From positions 5,447,602-5,511,601 of the forward strand of contig NZ_KB913032.1 of NCBI RefSeq assembly GCF_000384215.1: 64,000 nt of DNA, read 5' to 3'. Each line of letters starts with the position of its first letter. The first letter of the stretch is position 1. This DNA comes from Amycolatopsis alba DSM 44262. GTDB lineage: Bacteria; Actinomycetota; Actinomycetes; Mycobacteriales; Pseudonocardiaceae. Below the pieces are notes generated by a model, which was not told the origin of the DNA, ran no database searches, and saw only the letters and a list, made by a program, of their open reading frames with translations. A program made the position numbers and the translations under genes. This document shows positions 42,292-51,124 of this stretch, one piece after another.

Positions 42292-43629
42292 ATGTCGACA
42301 TCCAAGATCGCGCTGACCGCCGCTCGAATCACCCCGAGTGCTACGTTGCGCGGCACCGTCACGCCGCCCGGTTCGAAGAGCTACTCCGCCCGCGCTGTTC
42401 TCGCCGCGGGCATGGCGCCGGGCACGAGCCGGATCCGCCGGATCACCAACAGCCGCAATGTGCGGGCACTGATCGACGCGGTCGCGACATTGGGCGCCGA
42501 GATCAGTTTCGAGGGCGACGATCTCGTCGTCGTCGGGCCCGCCGAGCTGAAGAACAACCAGACGATCGACGTCGGCAACTCCGGCATCGTGCTGCGGTTG
42601 CTGCTCGGTGCCACCGCGCATCTGGACCGCACGACGTTCGTGACGACGTTCCCCGAATCGCTCGGCCGGCGCTCGAACATCGAGATGCTCGACGCGCTTC
42701 GCCAGCTCGGTGTCGGTGCCGACTGGCAGGAACGCGACGGACGGCTGCCGATCAGCACCTACGGCGCCGGCATCCACGGCGGAAGCACCTCGATCGAGTC
42801 TCGCAAGAGCTCGCAATTCCTCAGTGGGCTGCTCTATCTGGGTGGCAGGCTCGATTCGGCACTGGAAATCCACGTGCCGGACGAACTCAAGGCCCCGTCC
42901 ATGGTGCGGACGACTCAGCAGGTGCTCGCCACCGCGGGCGTCGAAACCTCCGCATCCGCGGACGGACTGCACTACCAGGTCCCCGCGAACACTGCCTTCG
43001 CTCCGGCCGAATTCGCCGTCGGCAGCGATCCCGCGAGCACCGCGGCCCTGTTGGCGCTCACGGCAGCACTGGATTCCGACGTGTCGATCCGGCATACCGG
43101 GCTCACCGAACTCGACGGTGTCGTCGACTATGTCCGGTCCGTCGGCGCGACCGTCACGGTCGGGTCCGACGAGATCCGTGTCCAGGGCAATCCGGCGGCG
43201 CTGAAGCCGCTCGATTTCGACGGATCCCTGTCACCGGACTCCGTCCTGCCCTTGGCCGCGTTGTCCGCGCACGCCGACGGGACCAGCATCTTCCGCAACA
43301 TCGAGCACATCCGGTACAAGGAGTGTGACCGGATCTCCGACTTCCGTAAGGAATTGCGCAAGGTAGGCATCGAGTCCGACGAAACCGTGGACAGTCTCAT
43401 CATCCACGGCAACCCGGCGGGTGCCACCGAATCCGCGGTCGTCGACAGCCATTTCGACCACGCGGTCGTGCTCGCCTTCACGCTCATCGGCGCGCGGAGC
43501 AAGCATGGATTGGTCATCGAGAACGCCGGCGTTGTCGGTCAGACCTATCCCGATTTCTTCCGTGGTGCCGCCGAACTGGGCATCGATCTGCAGCTGTCGG
43601 CGGAGCCTGGCGTCAAGGCGGGTGCCTAG
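42292..43629 (+). CDS. EPSP synthase-like protein 2 (divergent)
   Basis: A 445-residue EPSPS-fold protein with the PEP/shikimate loop PGSKSYSARAV, LGRRSNIEML, KSSQFLSGLLYL and IRYKECDRISDF, so most of the N-terminal and hinge residues are kept. The C-terminal PEP site is not: DHRMAMA has become DHAVVLA (Arg lost) and AKTxPxF has become VGQTYPDFF (Lys lost). It therefore cannot be a normal AroA. The ATG at 42292 has an AGGAGAGG site and the next gene starts one base after its stop. Confidence 0.85.
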   Translation: MSTSKIALTAARITPSATLRGTVTPPGSKSYSARAVLAAGMAPGTSRIRRITNSRNVRALIDAVATLGAEISFEGDDLVVVGPAELKNNQTIDVGNSGIVLRLLLGATAHLDRTTFVTTFPESLGRRSNIEMLDALRQLGVGADWQERDGRLPISTYGAGIHGGSTSIESRKSSQFLSGLLYLGGRLDSALEIHVPDELKAPSMVRTTQQVLATAGVETSASADGLHYQVPANTAFAPAEFAVGSDPASTAALLALTAALDSDVSIRHTGLTELDGVVDYVRSVGATVTVGSDEIRVQGNPAALKPLDFDGSLSPDSVLPLAALSAHADGTSIFRNIEHIRYKECDRISDFRKELRKVGIESDETVDSLIIHGNPAGATESAVVDSHFDHAVVLAFTLIGARSKHGLVIENAGVVGQTYPDFFRGAAELGIDLQLSAEPGVKAGA

Positions 43630-43630
43630 T

Positions 43631-45169
43631 ATGTGCGGGATCGCGGCGATCATCACCAAGGGGGCTCGTTCGACCGATGCCCCACTGGCTGGCATGCTCC
43701 GGTCGATGCTGCTCCCGATATCACATCGGGGCGATGTCGAAAATTTCGGGGAAACGCGGATCACGGACCGGTGGGCGGCGGGCACGAACAGGCTGGCGAT
43801 CACGGACCGGGACCACGGCGTCCAGCCGGTCACGCGGGAGGGGCTGACGCTCTTCTACAACGGTGAGCTGTTCAACACCGACTCGCTCCGGAACGAGTTG
43901 GTGGCACTGGGTTTCGAGTTCGAGACCGAAACAGACACCGAAGTCGTCCTCAACGCGTACCGGGCGTGGGGAAAGCAGGCCTTCTCCCGGATCTCCGGCA
44001 TGTACGCCCTCGTGATCTTCAGCGATGACGACAATGGTTTCGTCATCGCACGGGATCCCCTCGGCATCAAGCCGCTCTACCTGTCCGAGAACAGCGAAGC
44101 GGTGCTGATCGCCTCGGAGCTGAAGAGCTTCGGGGATGTCGAGGGCCACCGGCCGGTGGAGTTCGAACCAGGACAGTGGTACGACGGCACGACCTACCAG
44201 CGTTTTTCCACCATCCTGGACATCTCGCCTGATCCGGGCGAGCTCCACCTCGACGAGGACGCGCTCGTCCGGACGTATCGGGACCTGTTCCTCCAGGCGG
44301 TGCGAAGTCATGTCGATACCGACTTGCCGGTAGCGGTCACGTTCAGTGGCGGCATCGACAGTGCCGCGGTGCTCGCCGCGGCGCGTCGCTATCACGACAA
44401 CGTCGTTGCGTTCACGGTCGGACTCAAGGGCTCGGCGGACATCGAGGTCGCCCGGCGATACTGCGAAGAGCAGGGCATCGCGCACCACGTCGAAGAGATC
44501 TCCATGGACGACGTCATCGCCGCGGTCCCGACCGTGGTCCGATACGGGGAGTTCTTCGAGGCCATCGACGCGATGGATTCGTGTATCTCCTATTTCGCCT
44601 ACCGGCTGATCCAGCGACACGGCTTCAAGGTGGCGATCTGCGGCGAAGGCAGCGATGAACTGCTCGGCGGCTATGACCTGTTCCGTACCCACCCCGATCC
44701 GGTGGAGCTGGTCCGTTACCGCACGGGCAACCTGCACCGGACCGATATTCAGCGGGTCGACCGCATGAGCATGGCTCATTCGGTCGAGACGCGGGTCCCC
44801 TTCCTCGATCTGGATCTCGCGAAATTCACCCTCGGCCTGCCGTTCTCCGTGAAGATACGCGACGGGGTGGAGAAGTGGATCCTGCGCCAGGCCGTCTCGG
44901 ATCTGCTTCCGGACTACATCCTCCACCGTCCGAAGATCCGCATGCCGGACGGCAGCGGGCTGAAATCGCAGCTTCGTGAATACGCCGCCGCCATGGCGGG
45001 CGAGATCGAGTTTCCCGGTGGTGAGGATATCCGGCTCGGCCTGACGTCTCCCGAGGAAAGGTACTTTCTCGCGGAGTACCTCAAAAAGGGTTACCCCGCT
45101 CCGGAACAACGGTACAAGGTGGCCGGGTACGACTACGACGAAACCGGCTACTTCACTTTCGTTTCCTGA
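43631..45169 (+). CDS. Asparagine synthase (glutamine-hydrolysing), complete catalytic set
   Basis: A 512-residue class B amidotransferase. It begins MCGIAA with the nucleophilic Cys2. The synthetase half has the pyrophosphate loop FSGGIDSAAVL and the GEGSDELLGGYDLF loop, followed by RMSMAHSVETRVPFLD. Unlike the lasso-like homologue at 15555-17012, all motifs are intact. It should turn a carboxylate into an amide using glutamine and ATP. Within this locus the acceptor is probably a pathway acid rather than aspartate. Start at 43631, one base after the preceding stop. Confidence 0.92.
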   Translation: MCGIAAIITKGARSTDAPLAGMLRSMLLPISHRGDVENFGETRITDRWAAGTNRLAITDRDHGVQPVTREGLTLFYNGELFNTDSLRNELVALGFEFETETDTEVVLNAYRAWGKQAFSRISGMYALVIFSDDDNGFVIARDPLGIKPLYLSENSEAVLIASELKSFGDVEGHRPVEFEPGQWYDGTTYQRFSTILDISPDPGELHLDEDALVRTYRDLFLQAVRSHVDTDLPVAVTFSGGIDSAAVLAAARRYHDNVVAFTVGLKGSADIEVARRYCEEQGIAHHVEEISMDDVIAAVPTVVRYGEFFEAIDAMDSCISYFAYRLIQRHGFKVAICGEGSDELLGGYDLFRTHPDPVELVRYRTGNLHRTDIQRVDRMSMAHSVETRVPFLDLDLAKFTLGLPFSVKIRDGVEKWILRQAVSDLLPDYILHRPKIRMPDGSGLKSQLREYAAAMAGEIEFPGGEDIRLGLTSPEERYFLAEYLKKGYPAPEQRYKVAGYDYDETGYFTFVS

Positions 45170-45211
45170 TCGCGGGCACGAGGACTCCGATCAGCTGGAG
45201 AGGACGCTGAA

Positions 45212-45586
45212 GTGGTATCCCCTGAAATTGACCTTGGCCAACCGCTGCCGACGGTGGAATCGGCAGGCGATCCGGCCTCTGAGTACCTCCATGGGCCACT
45301 CGGATCCCTGCAGAACGCGGTCCATTCGCATGTCGGACTCGCACTGACCGTGGAGCAGTTGTCCGCGGGACGATCGGTGCTGGCCGGAATGATCAGTGCC
45401 GATACGGAAATCGTGGCAGCGCCACGGTTGGGGGCATTCATGCCGGACGTGCCGATCGACGGGTGGCTGGTGTGCCTTTATTCGATCGGCGAGGAAGACT
45501 CCGGGCCACTCGTCCAGCAATCCACCTCCGATGCGTCGTCTCAGGGCCTGATCGACCTGATCTCCTCGATGCGGATGCTCTCCTGA
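45212..45586 (+). CDS. Small hypothetical protein of the EPSPS/NRPS locus
   Basis: A 124-residue soluble protein of unrecognised family, with segments GPLGSLQNAVHSHVGLAL and MPDVPIDGWLVCLYSIGEED. The GTG at 45212 follows GGAGAGG. It lies in line between the asparagine synthase and a terminator hairpin, so it is probably the last gene of the first transcription unit. There is no signal peptide and no motif to suggest a role. Confidence 0.7.
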   Translation: MVSPEIDLGQPLPTVESAGDPASEYLHGPLGSLQNAVHSHVGLALTVEQLSAGRSVLAGMISADTEIVAAPRLGAFMPDVPIDGWLVCLYSIGEEDSGPLVQQSTSDASSQGLIDLISSMRMLS

Positions 45587-45628
45587 CGGTCCGTGTCCTG
45601 TTGTGCCGGGAATGTTCGTGACGGTCTT

Positions 45629-45667
45629 CCGCATCCCATTGCCTGCCTGGCAGGCAATGGGATGCGG
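45629..45667. terminator. Hairpin with perfect 19-bp stem
   Basis: CCGCATCCCATTGCCTGCC (45629-45647) and its exact complement (45649-45667) are separated by a single T. It lies 43 bases after the small hypothetical gene and 82 before the NRPS gene, dividing the locus into two units. There is no T-run; transcript stability or termination is inferred. Confidence 0.65.
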
Positions 45668-45749
45668 CAATAGTGGAGAAAAGTTCATCGGTCGCGGCCG
45701 ACTCTTCGATCTTCTTTGCGTACACCTGATTCTAGGGGATTGACATACC

Positions 45750-48700
45750 ATGAACGCTCCATCCATCGCCACCTCCGATCTCTGTGAACAATTCCTGCAT
45801 CAGCTCGGCGCCGATCCCTGTGCCCCTGCGGTGATCTCACGCGACGGCGTGATCTCATTCCAGTCCTTGGGCCGGACGGTCGCGGCGGCCCAGCAGATCA
45901 TCACCGAAGCCAAACCGCGCACCGTCGGTCTGTACTTCACCCCCTCGCCCGCACTTGTCGCGTCGGCCTGGGGCGCGTTGTTCAGCGGCATCGCCTATGT
46001 GCCGTTGGCTCCCACTTACCCCGATGACCGCATCCGCTACATGATCGTCGCCGGTGACGTCGATCTGATCCTGACTCCGGCAGAACTCCGGGGCGATCTG
46101 GAGGAGATCGTCGCCGGCACCGACGTCACCATCGCCGAGATCCCTGCCGCCGACGAGATTCCCGCTGTCGACGGGGGTGACACGCCCCGCAATGTCGCCG
46201 AGCCCGACGCCATCGCCTTCGTGCTGTACACCTCCGGTTCCACCGGAGCCCCCAAGGGAGTGGAGATCCCGCAGGCGTCGCTCGCTCATCAAATGCGGTG
46301 GATCAGTGCCGGCCTCGATCTCGGGCCGGGAGCCCGGATCGTGCACAAGACACCGATCAGCTTCGATGCCGCGCAATGGGAGTTTCTGGCGAACGCGACC
46401 GGCGCGGCGGTGGTCGTCGGTGACCCCGATCTCTACCGGGACCCCGAGGCGCTGATCGACACCGTGACCACTCACCAGGTCACTCACCTGCAAGTCGTGC
46501 CGACCCTGCTGCAGGCACTCTGCGAGGAGGCGGCCTTTTCCACTTGCACGTCGTTGCGTCTGGTCGCGAGCGGCGGCGAGTCCCTCTCGTCCCGGCTTGC
46601 CGCTACGGCCGTCGGCATCCTTCCCGCCACTCGGATCGTGAACGTGTACGGCCCGACCGAAACCACGATCAACTCCTCCTTCTACACGCTACCCAGCACA
46701 CCGGGCGGCCAGGGATCGGCGGCCGGGGTGGTCCCCATCGGGGTCCCGGTCGACGGGCTCGACTTTCACCTCCTCGACGAGGCCGGCGAGCCGACAGACG
46801 CTGCCACCGGCGAGATCGGCATCTCTGGCAAGCAGCTCGCCCGCGGCTATCGCAACCGACCCGAGGAGACCGACCGCCGCTTCGTCACCCGTGTCATCAA
46901 CGGCACCCCGACGCGTCTCTACCGCACCGGCGACGTCGGCGAACTGATCGACGGTGTCTTCCACTTCCGTGGCCGTACCGATTCCCAGGTCAAGATCCGC
47001 GGCCACCGGATCGAGCTCGACGAGATCCGCAGTGCCCTCGAGAATCACGAATGGGTCCGGCACGCCGGTGTGTTCACGGTCGACCGCGGCAACGGCGCCG
47101 CCCCGCAGCTCGTGGCACACGTCGAGCTCAACCCGCATGAAGCCGCCGTCATCGACCAGGGCGTGCAACACCAGCCCACGACCGCCCCGGCCCAGGTAGC
47201 GGGGCTTGGTGTGTGGGAGGACCCTGCGACGCCGGCCATCGCGCTTCCCATCTCCCCGGAAGACGACCTGCTCCTTCGCAAGATCGCGTTCGGCCGCAAA
47301 TCGTACCGAACCTTCCACTCGACCGAGATCGATCCCCGCCTGCTTGCGCGACTCACCGCGTTCGTCGAGACACCCCGAGAACTATCCGGCCTGCACACCG
47401 GTGACTGGTCGATGTCGTCGCTGGCCTTCGTCCTTCGCTCGCTCGTCCAGTACCGCAGTGAGTCTCGGCTGCTGCCCAAGTACGCATACGCCTCGACCGG
47501 CGCGCTGTACGGCGTGCAGGTCTACGTCCGGATCGCCGCTCTGCCCGCTGTCGCCGACGGCATGTACTACCTGAATCCCAGGACCGCCACGCTGCACCTC
47601 GTCCACGCCGCGCCCGCAGGCGATCACCGCGCCGGCGTCGATCTTGTCCTGGTGGGTCAGCGTTCGGTGATCTCGTCGGTCTACACGACCAATGTCGACG
47701 AGGTCCTGCACCTCGAAGCCGGACACCTGCTCGGTCTCCTGGACACGGTCGCGCCTGCCGTCGGCCACCGCGTCGGCGATCGCCAAGACCTGCCCGTCGC
47801 CGACCTCGCCCTCATCGGTGCCGACACGGGGGATCGGTTCGTGATCGGCTCGTGGCCCTTGACGGATGCCGCCGGCGCGGACCCTCTGCGCGCGGTCCGG
47901 TGTCGCGTCGAAATACTCGGCGGCAGCCCCGAAGACCGCGGCGTGTACGAGTCGGACGGCTCCGTCCTCACCCGAGTCGGCACCGATCCGCTGATTCGCC
48001 GTAAAGACGTCATCGCGATCAACCAGCGGGTCCACGACAAGGCGTCGTTCGGACTCGTGCTGACCTCCACCGGCTCACCGGAGTCCTACATCGACCTCGG
48101 CCGGGCCCTCCAACGTGTCGAGATGAACGATCGGAATCTCGGTCTCGTGTCCGCGGGATACAGCTCGTTCAGCGGGCACGAACTGGCCACCGCCCGCCGG
48201 ATCCGCGCGTTCACCGGCAACCACGGCGAGTCTTCGTACTTCGCCCTCGGCGGGCCCGTGACAGATGACCAGATCGCCCACGACGGCATGGATGAGGACA
48301 TCCTCCACACACAAGGGCTCGCCGACATCATCAGCACCGACATCGCCGGAATGCTGCCGCACTACATGCTGCCCGACGTCATCCGCATCTTCGACGATCT
48401 GCCCCGGAGTCCAAGCGGGAAGATCGACACTCGGGCACTTCGCGAGGCCGAACTCGCCCGCGCCGACGATCCCGCCGAGGAAACCTACGTCGCCCCTGCG
48501 ACACTCGTCGAACACCAGCTTGCTCGGTTATGGCGAGAGTCTCTGCAGCACGACAGCCTGGTATCGACGGCAACATCCTTCTTCACCCTCGGCGGGAACT
48601 CGATCTCCGCGGTCCGGCTCGTCAAGAACATTCGTGCCAGGCTCGGTATCCCCTTCCCCGTTCAGGCGATATTCGAGCACGACACCATCGCCAAGCAGGC

Positions 48701-49580
48701 CCGCGCGCTGAGCGCCGGAAACACCGCAGTGTTCTCCAGGGCCGTCCCGCTGGCCGGTAGCGGCGACAATCCCGTCTTCCTCTGGGCGGGACTCGGCGGA
48801 TACCCGATGAACCTGCGGCCCCTCGCCGAGGCCATCGCCGGTACCTCCTACCGGTGCTACGGCCTGCAAGCACACGGGCTCAACGACGGCGAAGACGTCG
48901 ACGACACCATCGTTGCCATGGCGCGTCGCGATATCGACGAGATCCGCCGCGTTCAGCCCCACGGCCCGTACAACCTCGTCGGCTACTCATTCGGTTCGCG
49001 GGTCGCCTTCGAGGTCGCCTACCAGCTCGAAACCCAAGGTGAAACAGTAGACAGACTCATCCTCCTTGCCCCCGGCTCACCTCATGTCGAGCAGGAACCC
49101 GCCACCCCTGGCGCGGAGGGCCGCTACCGCGACACCTGGTTCAAGCGGTTGCTGTTCGCCGTGTTCTTCGGTCGCACCGACGGACCACTCGCCGACAGTG
49201 TCGCCGCCACGGTGACGGGCCGCGACTCCTTCCTGAAGGCGGTCGCGTCCGAACTCGAGATCGATACGAGTCTCGCCGACCGGATCACCCGGCTCGTGGA
49301 AAAGACGTGCGAGTTCGAGTACACGTTCACCGAGCTGGCCGAGCGCGACCTCTCCGCTGCCATCACCATCATTCGCGCCGACGGCGACGACTATTCGTTC
49401 CTCGACACGGTCGCCATCGACGTCAGCTACGCGAGTGACACCCTCGACGCCAATCACTTCCAGATCCTGCGCGCTCCGCACGTCGAGCACACGGTGAGCA
49501 CCGTCGTCGCGGCGCTCACCAAACCGGCGATCACCCAACTCCCCAAGGAGAATTCCCGGATGCCGCAAGTCACTCTCTAG
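45750..49580 (+). CDS. Single-module NRPS, A-Ox-T-TE (indigoidine-synthetase type)
   Basis: A 1276-residue synthetase with the architecture and length of indigoidine synthetases. The A domain has LYTSGSTGAPKG (159-170), VYGPTETT and YRTGDV. It is split by a nitroreductase-like oxidase domain from about residue 505 to 830 (RKIAFGRKSYRTFHSTEID near 511-529). The A10 Lys follows (SGKID, about 889-893). Then come the carrier domain with Ser951 in LGGNS and a thioesterase with Ser1080 in GYSFGS. A hand-read specificity code is D-A-W-Q-V-S-V-I-N-K, partly like known Gln codes. The product need not be indigoidine. The start is the ATG at 45750. Confidence 0.92.
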   Translation: MNAPSIATSDLCEQFLHQLGADPCAPAVISRDGVISFQSLGRTVAAAQQIITEAKPRTVGLYFTPSPALVASAWGALFSGIAYVPLAPTYPDDRIRYMIVAGDVDLILTPAELRGDLEEIVAGTDVTIAEIPAADEIPAVDGGDTPRNVAEPDAIAFVLYTSGSTGAPKGVEIPQASLAHQMRWISAGLDLGPGARIVHKTPISFDAAQWEFLANATGAAVVVGDPDLYRDPEALIDTVTTHQVTHLQVVPTLLQALCEEAAFSTCTSLRLVASGGESLSSRLAATAVGILPATRIVNVYGPTETTINSSFYTLPSTPGGQGSAAGVVPIGVPVDGLDFHLLDEAGEPTDAATGEIGISGKQLARGYRNRPEETDRRFVTRVINGTPTRLYRTGDVGELIDGVFHFRGRTDSQVKIRGHRIELDEIRSALENHEWVRHAGVFTVDRGNGAAPQLVAHVELNPHEAAVIDQGVQHQPTTAPAQVAGLGVWEDPATPAIALPISPEDDLLLRKIAFGRKSYRTFHSTEIDPRLLARLTAFVETPRELSGLHTGDWSMSSLAFVLRSLVQYRSESRLLPKYAYASTGALYGVQVYVRIAALPAVADGMYYLNPRTATLHLVHAAPAGDHRAGVDLVLVGQRSVISSVYTTNVDEVLHLEAGHLLGLLDTVAPAVGHRVGDRQDLPVADLALIGADTGDRFVIGSWPLTDAAGADPLRAVRCRVEILGGSPEDRGVYESDGSVLTRVGTDPLIRRKDVIAINQRVHDKASFGLVLTSTGSPESYIDLGRALQRVEMNDRNLGLVSAGYSSFSGHELATARRIRAFTGNHGESSYFALGGPVTDDQIAHDGMDEDILHTQGLADIISTDIAGMLPHYMLPDVIRIFDDLPRSPSGKIDTRALREAELARADDPAEETYVAPATLVEHQLARLWRESLQHDSLVSTATSFFTLGGNSISAVRLVKNIRARLGIPFPVQAIFEHDTIAKQARALSAGNTAVFSRAVPLAGSGDNPVFLWAGLGGYPMNLRPLAEAIAGTSYRCYGLQAHGLNDGEDVDDTIVAMARRDIDEIRRVQPHGPYNLVGYSFGSRVAFEVAYQLETQGETVDRLILLAPGSPHVEQEPATPGAEGRYRDTWFKRLLFAVFFGRTDGPLADSVAATVTGRDSFLKAVASELEIDTSLADRITRLVEKTCEFEYTFTELAERDLSAAITIIRADGDDYSFLDTVAIDVSYASDTLDANHFQILRAPHVEHTVSTVVAALTKPAITQLPKENSRMPQVTL

Positions 49581-49677
49581 CACATGTCCGGTTCGGAAGG
49601 GGCTCCGGCGCGGCAACGCGTCGGAGCCACCGGACTGTTCAGCACAGTGCAGGGGCCGGGAAATCGAGGCATCGGAA

Positions 49678-51030
49678 GTGACAGAGAAGGCGGTATCGCA
49701 AGTGAAGACAGGGACAGACCGGATTGTGGTTCACCCGGCCGACGGGGAGGTCAGCGGATCGGTCCGGATACCGGGCAGCAAAAGCATCACGAACCGGGCG
49801 ATCGCCCTTGCCGTGCTGAGCACCGGAACCTCTCGCATCACCAACCCGCTGTTCAGCGATGACACCGAACGCGGGCTGGCCGCGGCCCAGACTCTGGGAT
49901 GCAAGGTCCTGGTCCGGGACGACGAGGTCGAGATCACCGGCATCGGCAGGCAGCGCCCGGTGCCGCGGGCGACGATCGATGTCGGATCGGCGGGAACGAT
50001 CGCCCGTTTCCTGCCCTGCATTCTCGCCTTCGGCGAATCCGGTGAATGGCATCTGACGGCGAGCGCGCAGATGACGAAGCGGCCGATCGACGGGCTCGGT
50101 GCGGCCCTGAACCAGCTCGGTGATCCGCTTGAATACATCGAGAATCCAGGGCGATATCCGATCACTGTCCGGGGCGGCCGCATTCGGAAATCGGTCGCGC
50201 ATGTCGACGGCAGCGTTTCCAGCCAGTACCTGAGCGGGCTGTTGCTGGCCGCGCCCAGGAACGCCACCCCGATCCGGATCACCACCGACGGTGCCGTGGT
50301 GCAGTCGGAGTACGTTCGCATGACGATCGACTGCATGCGGCGGTTCGGCGCCCGAGTCGAGGCTTCCGACGACTTGAGCCGCATCGACGTCGAGCCGGTC
50401 GAATACCGGGCCACCACGTTCGATGTCGAGGCGGATGCGTCGACAGCCACGTACTTCGCGGCACTACCCGCCGTTGCCGGTGGTGCCATCGAGCTGACGA
50501 ATCTGGCACGGGCCAGCAGGCAGCCCGACATCCAGTTCGTCGAGATCCTGGCCGCCTTCGGATGTGTGACCGAGTGGACGGGAGACGTCGGCGTCCGCAT
50601 CCGGCGTCCGCAGGGGCTGACCCGCCTGCGCGGTGGTCACCGGTTCGACCTCAACGCCTGCTCCGATGTGGCCTTGACCGTCGCCGCGTTGTCGGTGTTC
50701 GCCGATGCCCCGGTGGAGATCACCGGCATCGAACACGTTCGGCACCACGAATGCGATCGCATCGACGCGATGACCGAGGTCCTGCGTGCGGTGGGTGCTC
50801 GCGTGCAGGAGCGGCCCGACGGATGGCTGATCGAACCGGCCACGGTTCGGCGGGCCGAGGTACGAACCAGGGACGACCACCGGATGGCCATGGCATCCGC
50901 GCTCATCGGGATTGGGGGTAGCGGAATTTCGCTGGATCATCCCGATTGTGTCGCCAAGACCTGTCCGACCTTCTTCGAGCTGCTTTCCGGTCTCGGTCTG
51001 CCCAGTGACCGGACGGCTGCCGTCGGCTGA
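49678..51030 (+). CDS. EPSP synthase-like protein 3 (best-conserved paralogue)
   Basis: A 450-residue EPSPS-fold protein with nearly all catalytic residues: PGSKSITNRAI, AGTIARF, QMTKRPIDGL, SSQYLSGLLL, DLNACSDVALT, CDRIDAMTEVLRAVGA, DDHRMAMA and CVAKTCPTFF. The one change is His for the Lys of the VKETDR segment (VRHHECDR). It could be a working enolpyruvyl transferase, either a second AroA or one for a cluster substrate. The GTG at 49678 is the annotated start; another GTG at 49702 has a better-placed ribosome site. It ends the NRPS transcription unit. Confidence 0.85.
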   Translation: MTEKAVSQVKTGTDRIVVHPADGEVSGSVRIPGSKSITNRAIALAVLSTGTSRITNPLFSDDTERGLAAAQTLGCKVLVRDDEVEITGIGRQRPVPRATIDVGSAGTIARFLPCILAFGESGEWHLTASAQMTKRPIDGLGAALNQLGDPLEYIENPGRYPITVRGGRIRKSVAHVDGSVSSQYLSGLLLAAPRNATPIRITTDGAVVQSEYVRMTIDCMRRFGARVEASDDLSRIDVEPVEYRATTFDVEADASTATYFAALPAVAGGAIELTNLARASRQPDIQFVEILAAFGCVTEWTGDVGVRIRRPQGLTRLRGGHRFDLNACSDVALTVAALSVFADAPVEITGIEHVRHHECDRIDAMTEVLRAVGARVQERPDGWLIEPATVRRAEVRTRDDHRMAMASALIGIGGSGISLDHPDCVAKTCPTFFELLSGLGLPSDRTAAVG

Positions 51031-51124
51031 AGACCAAGCGTCGCGGGAGGCCCTGCGCAGGACGCGAGATGCGCCGCGTGCGCAGGGCTACAGCTCACGG
51101 GTCTCAGCTGCGGGCAGCGAAGGT

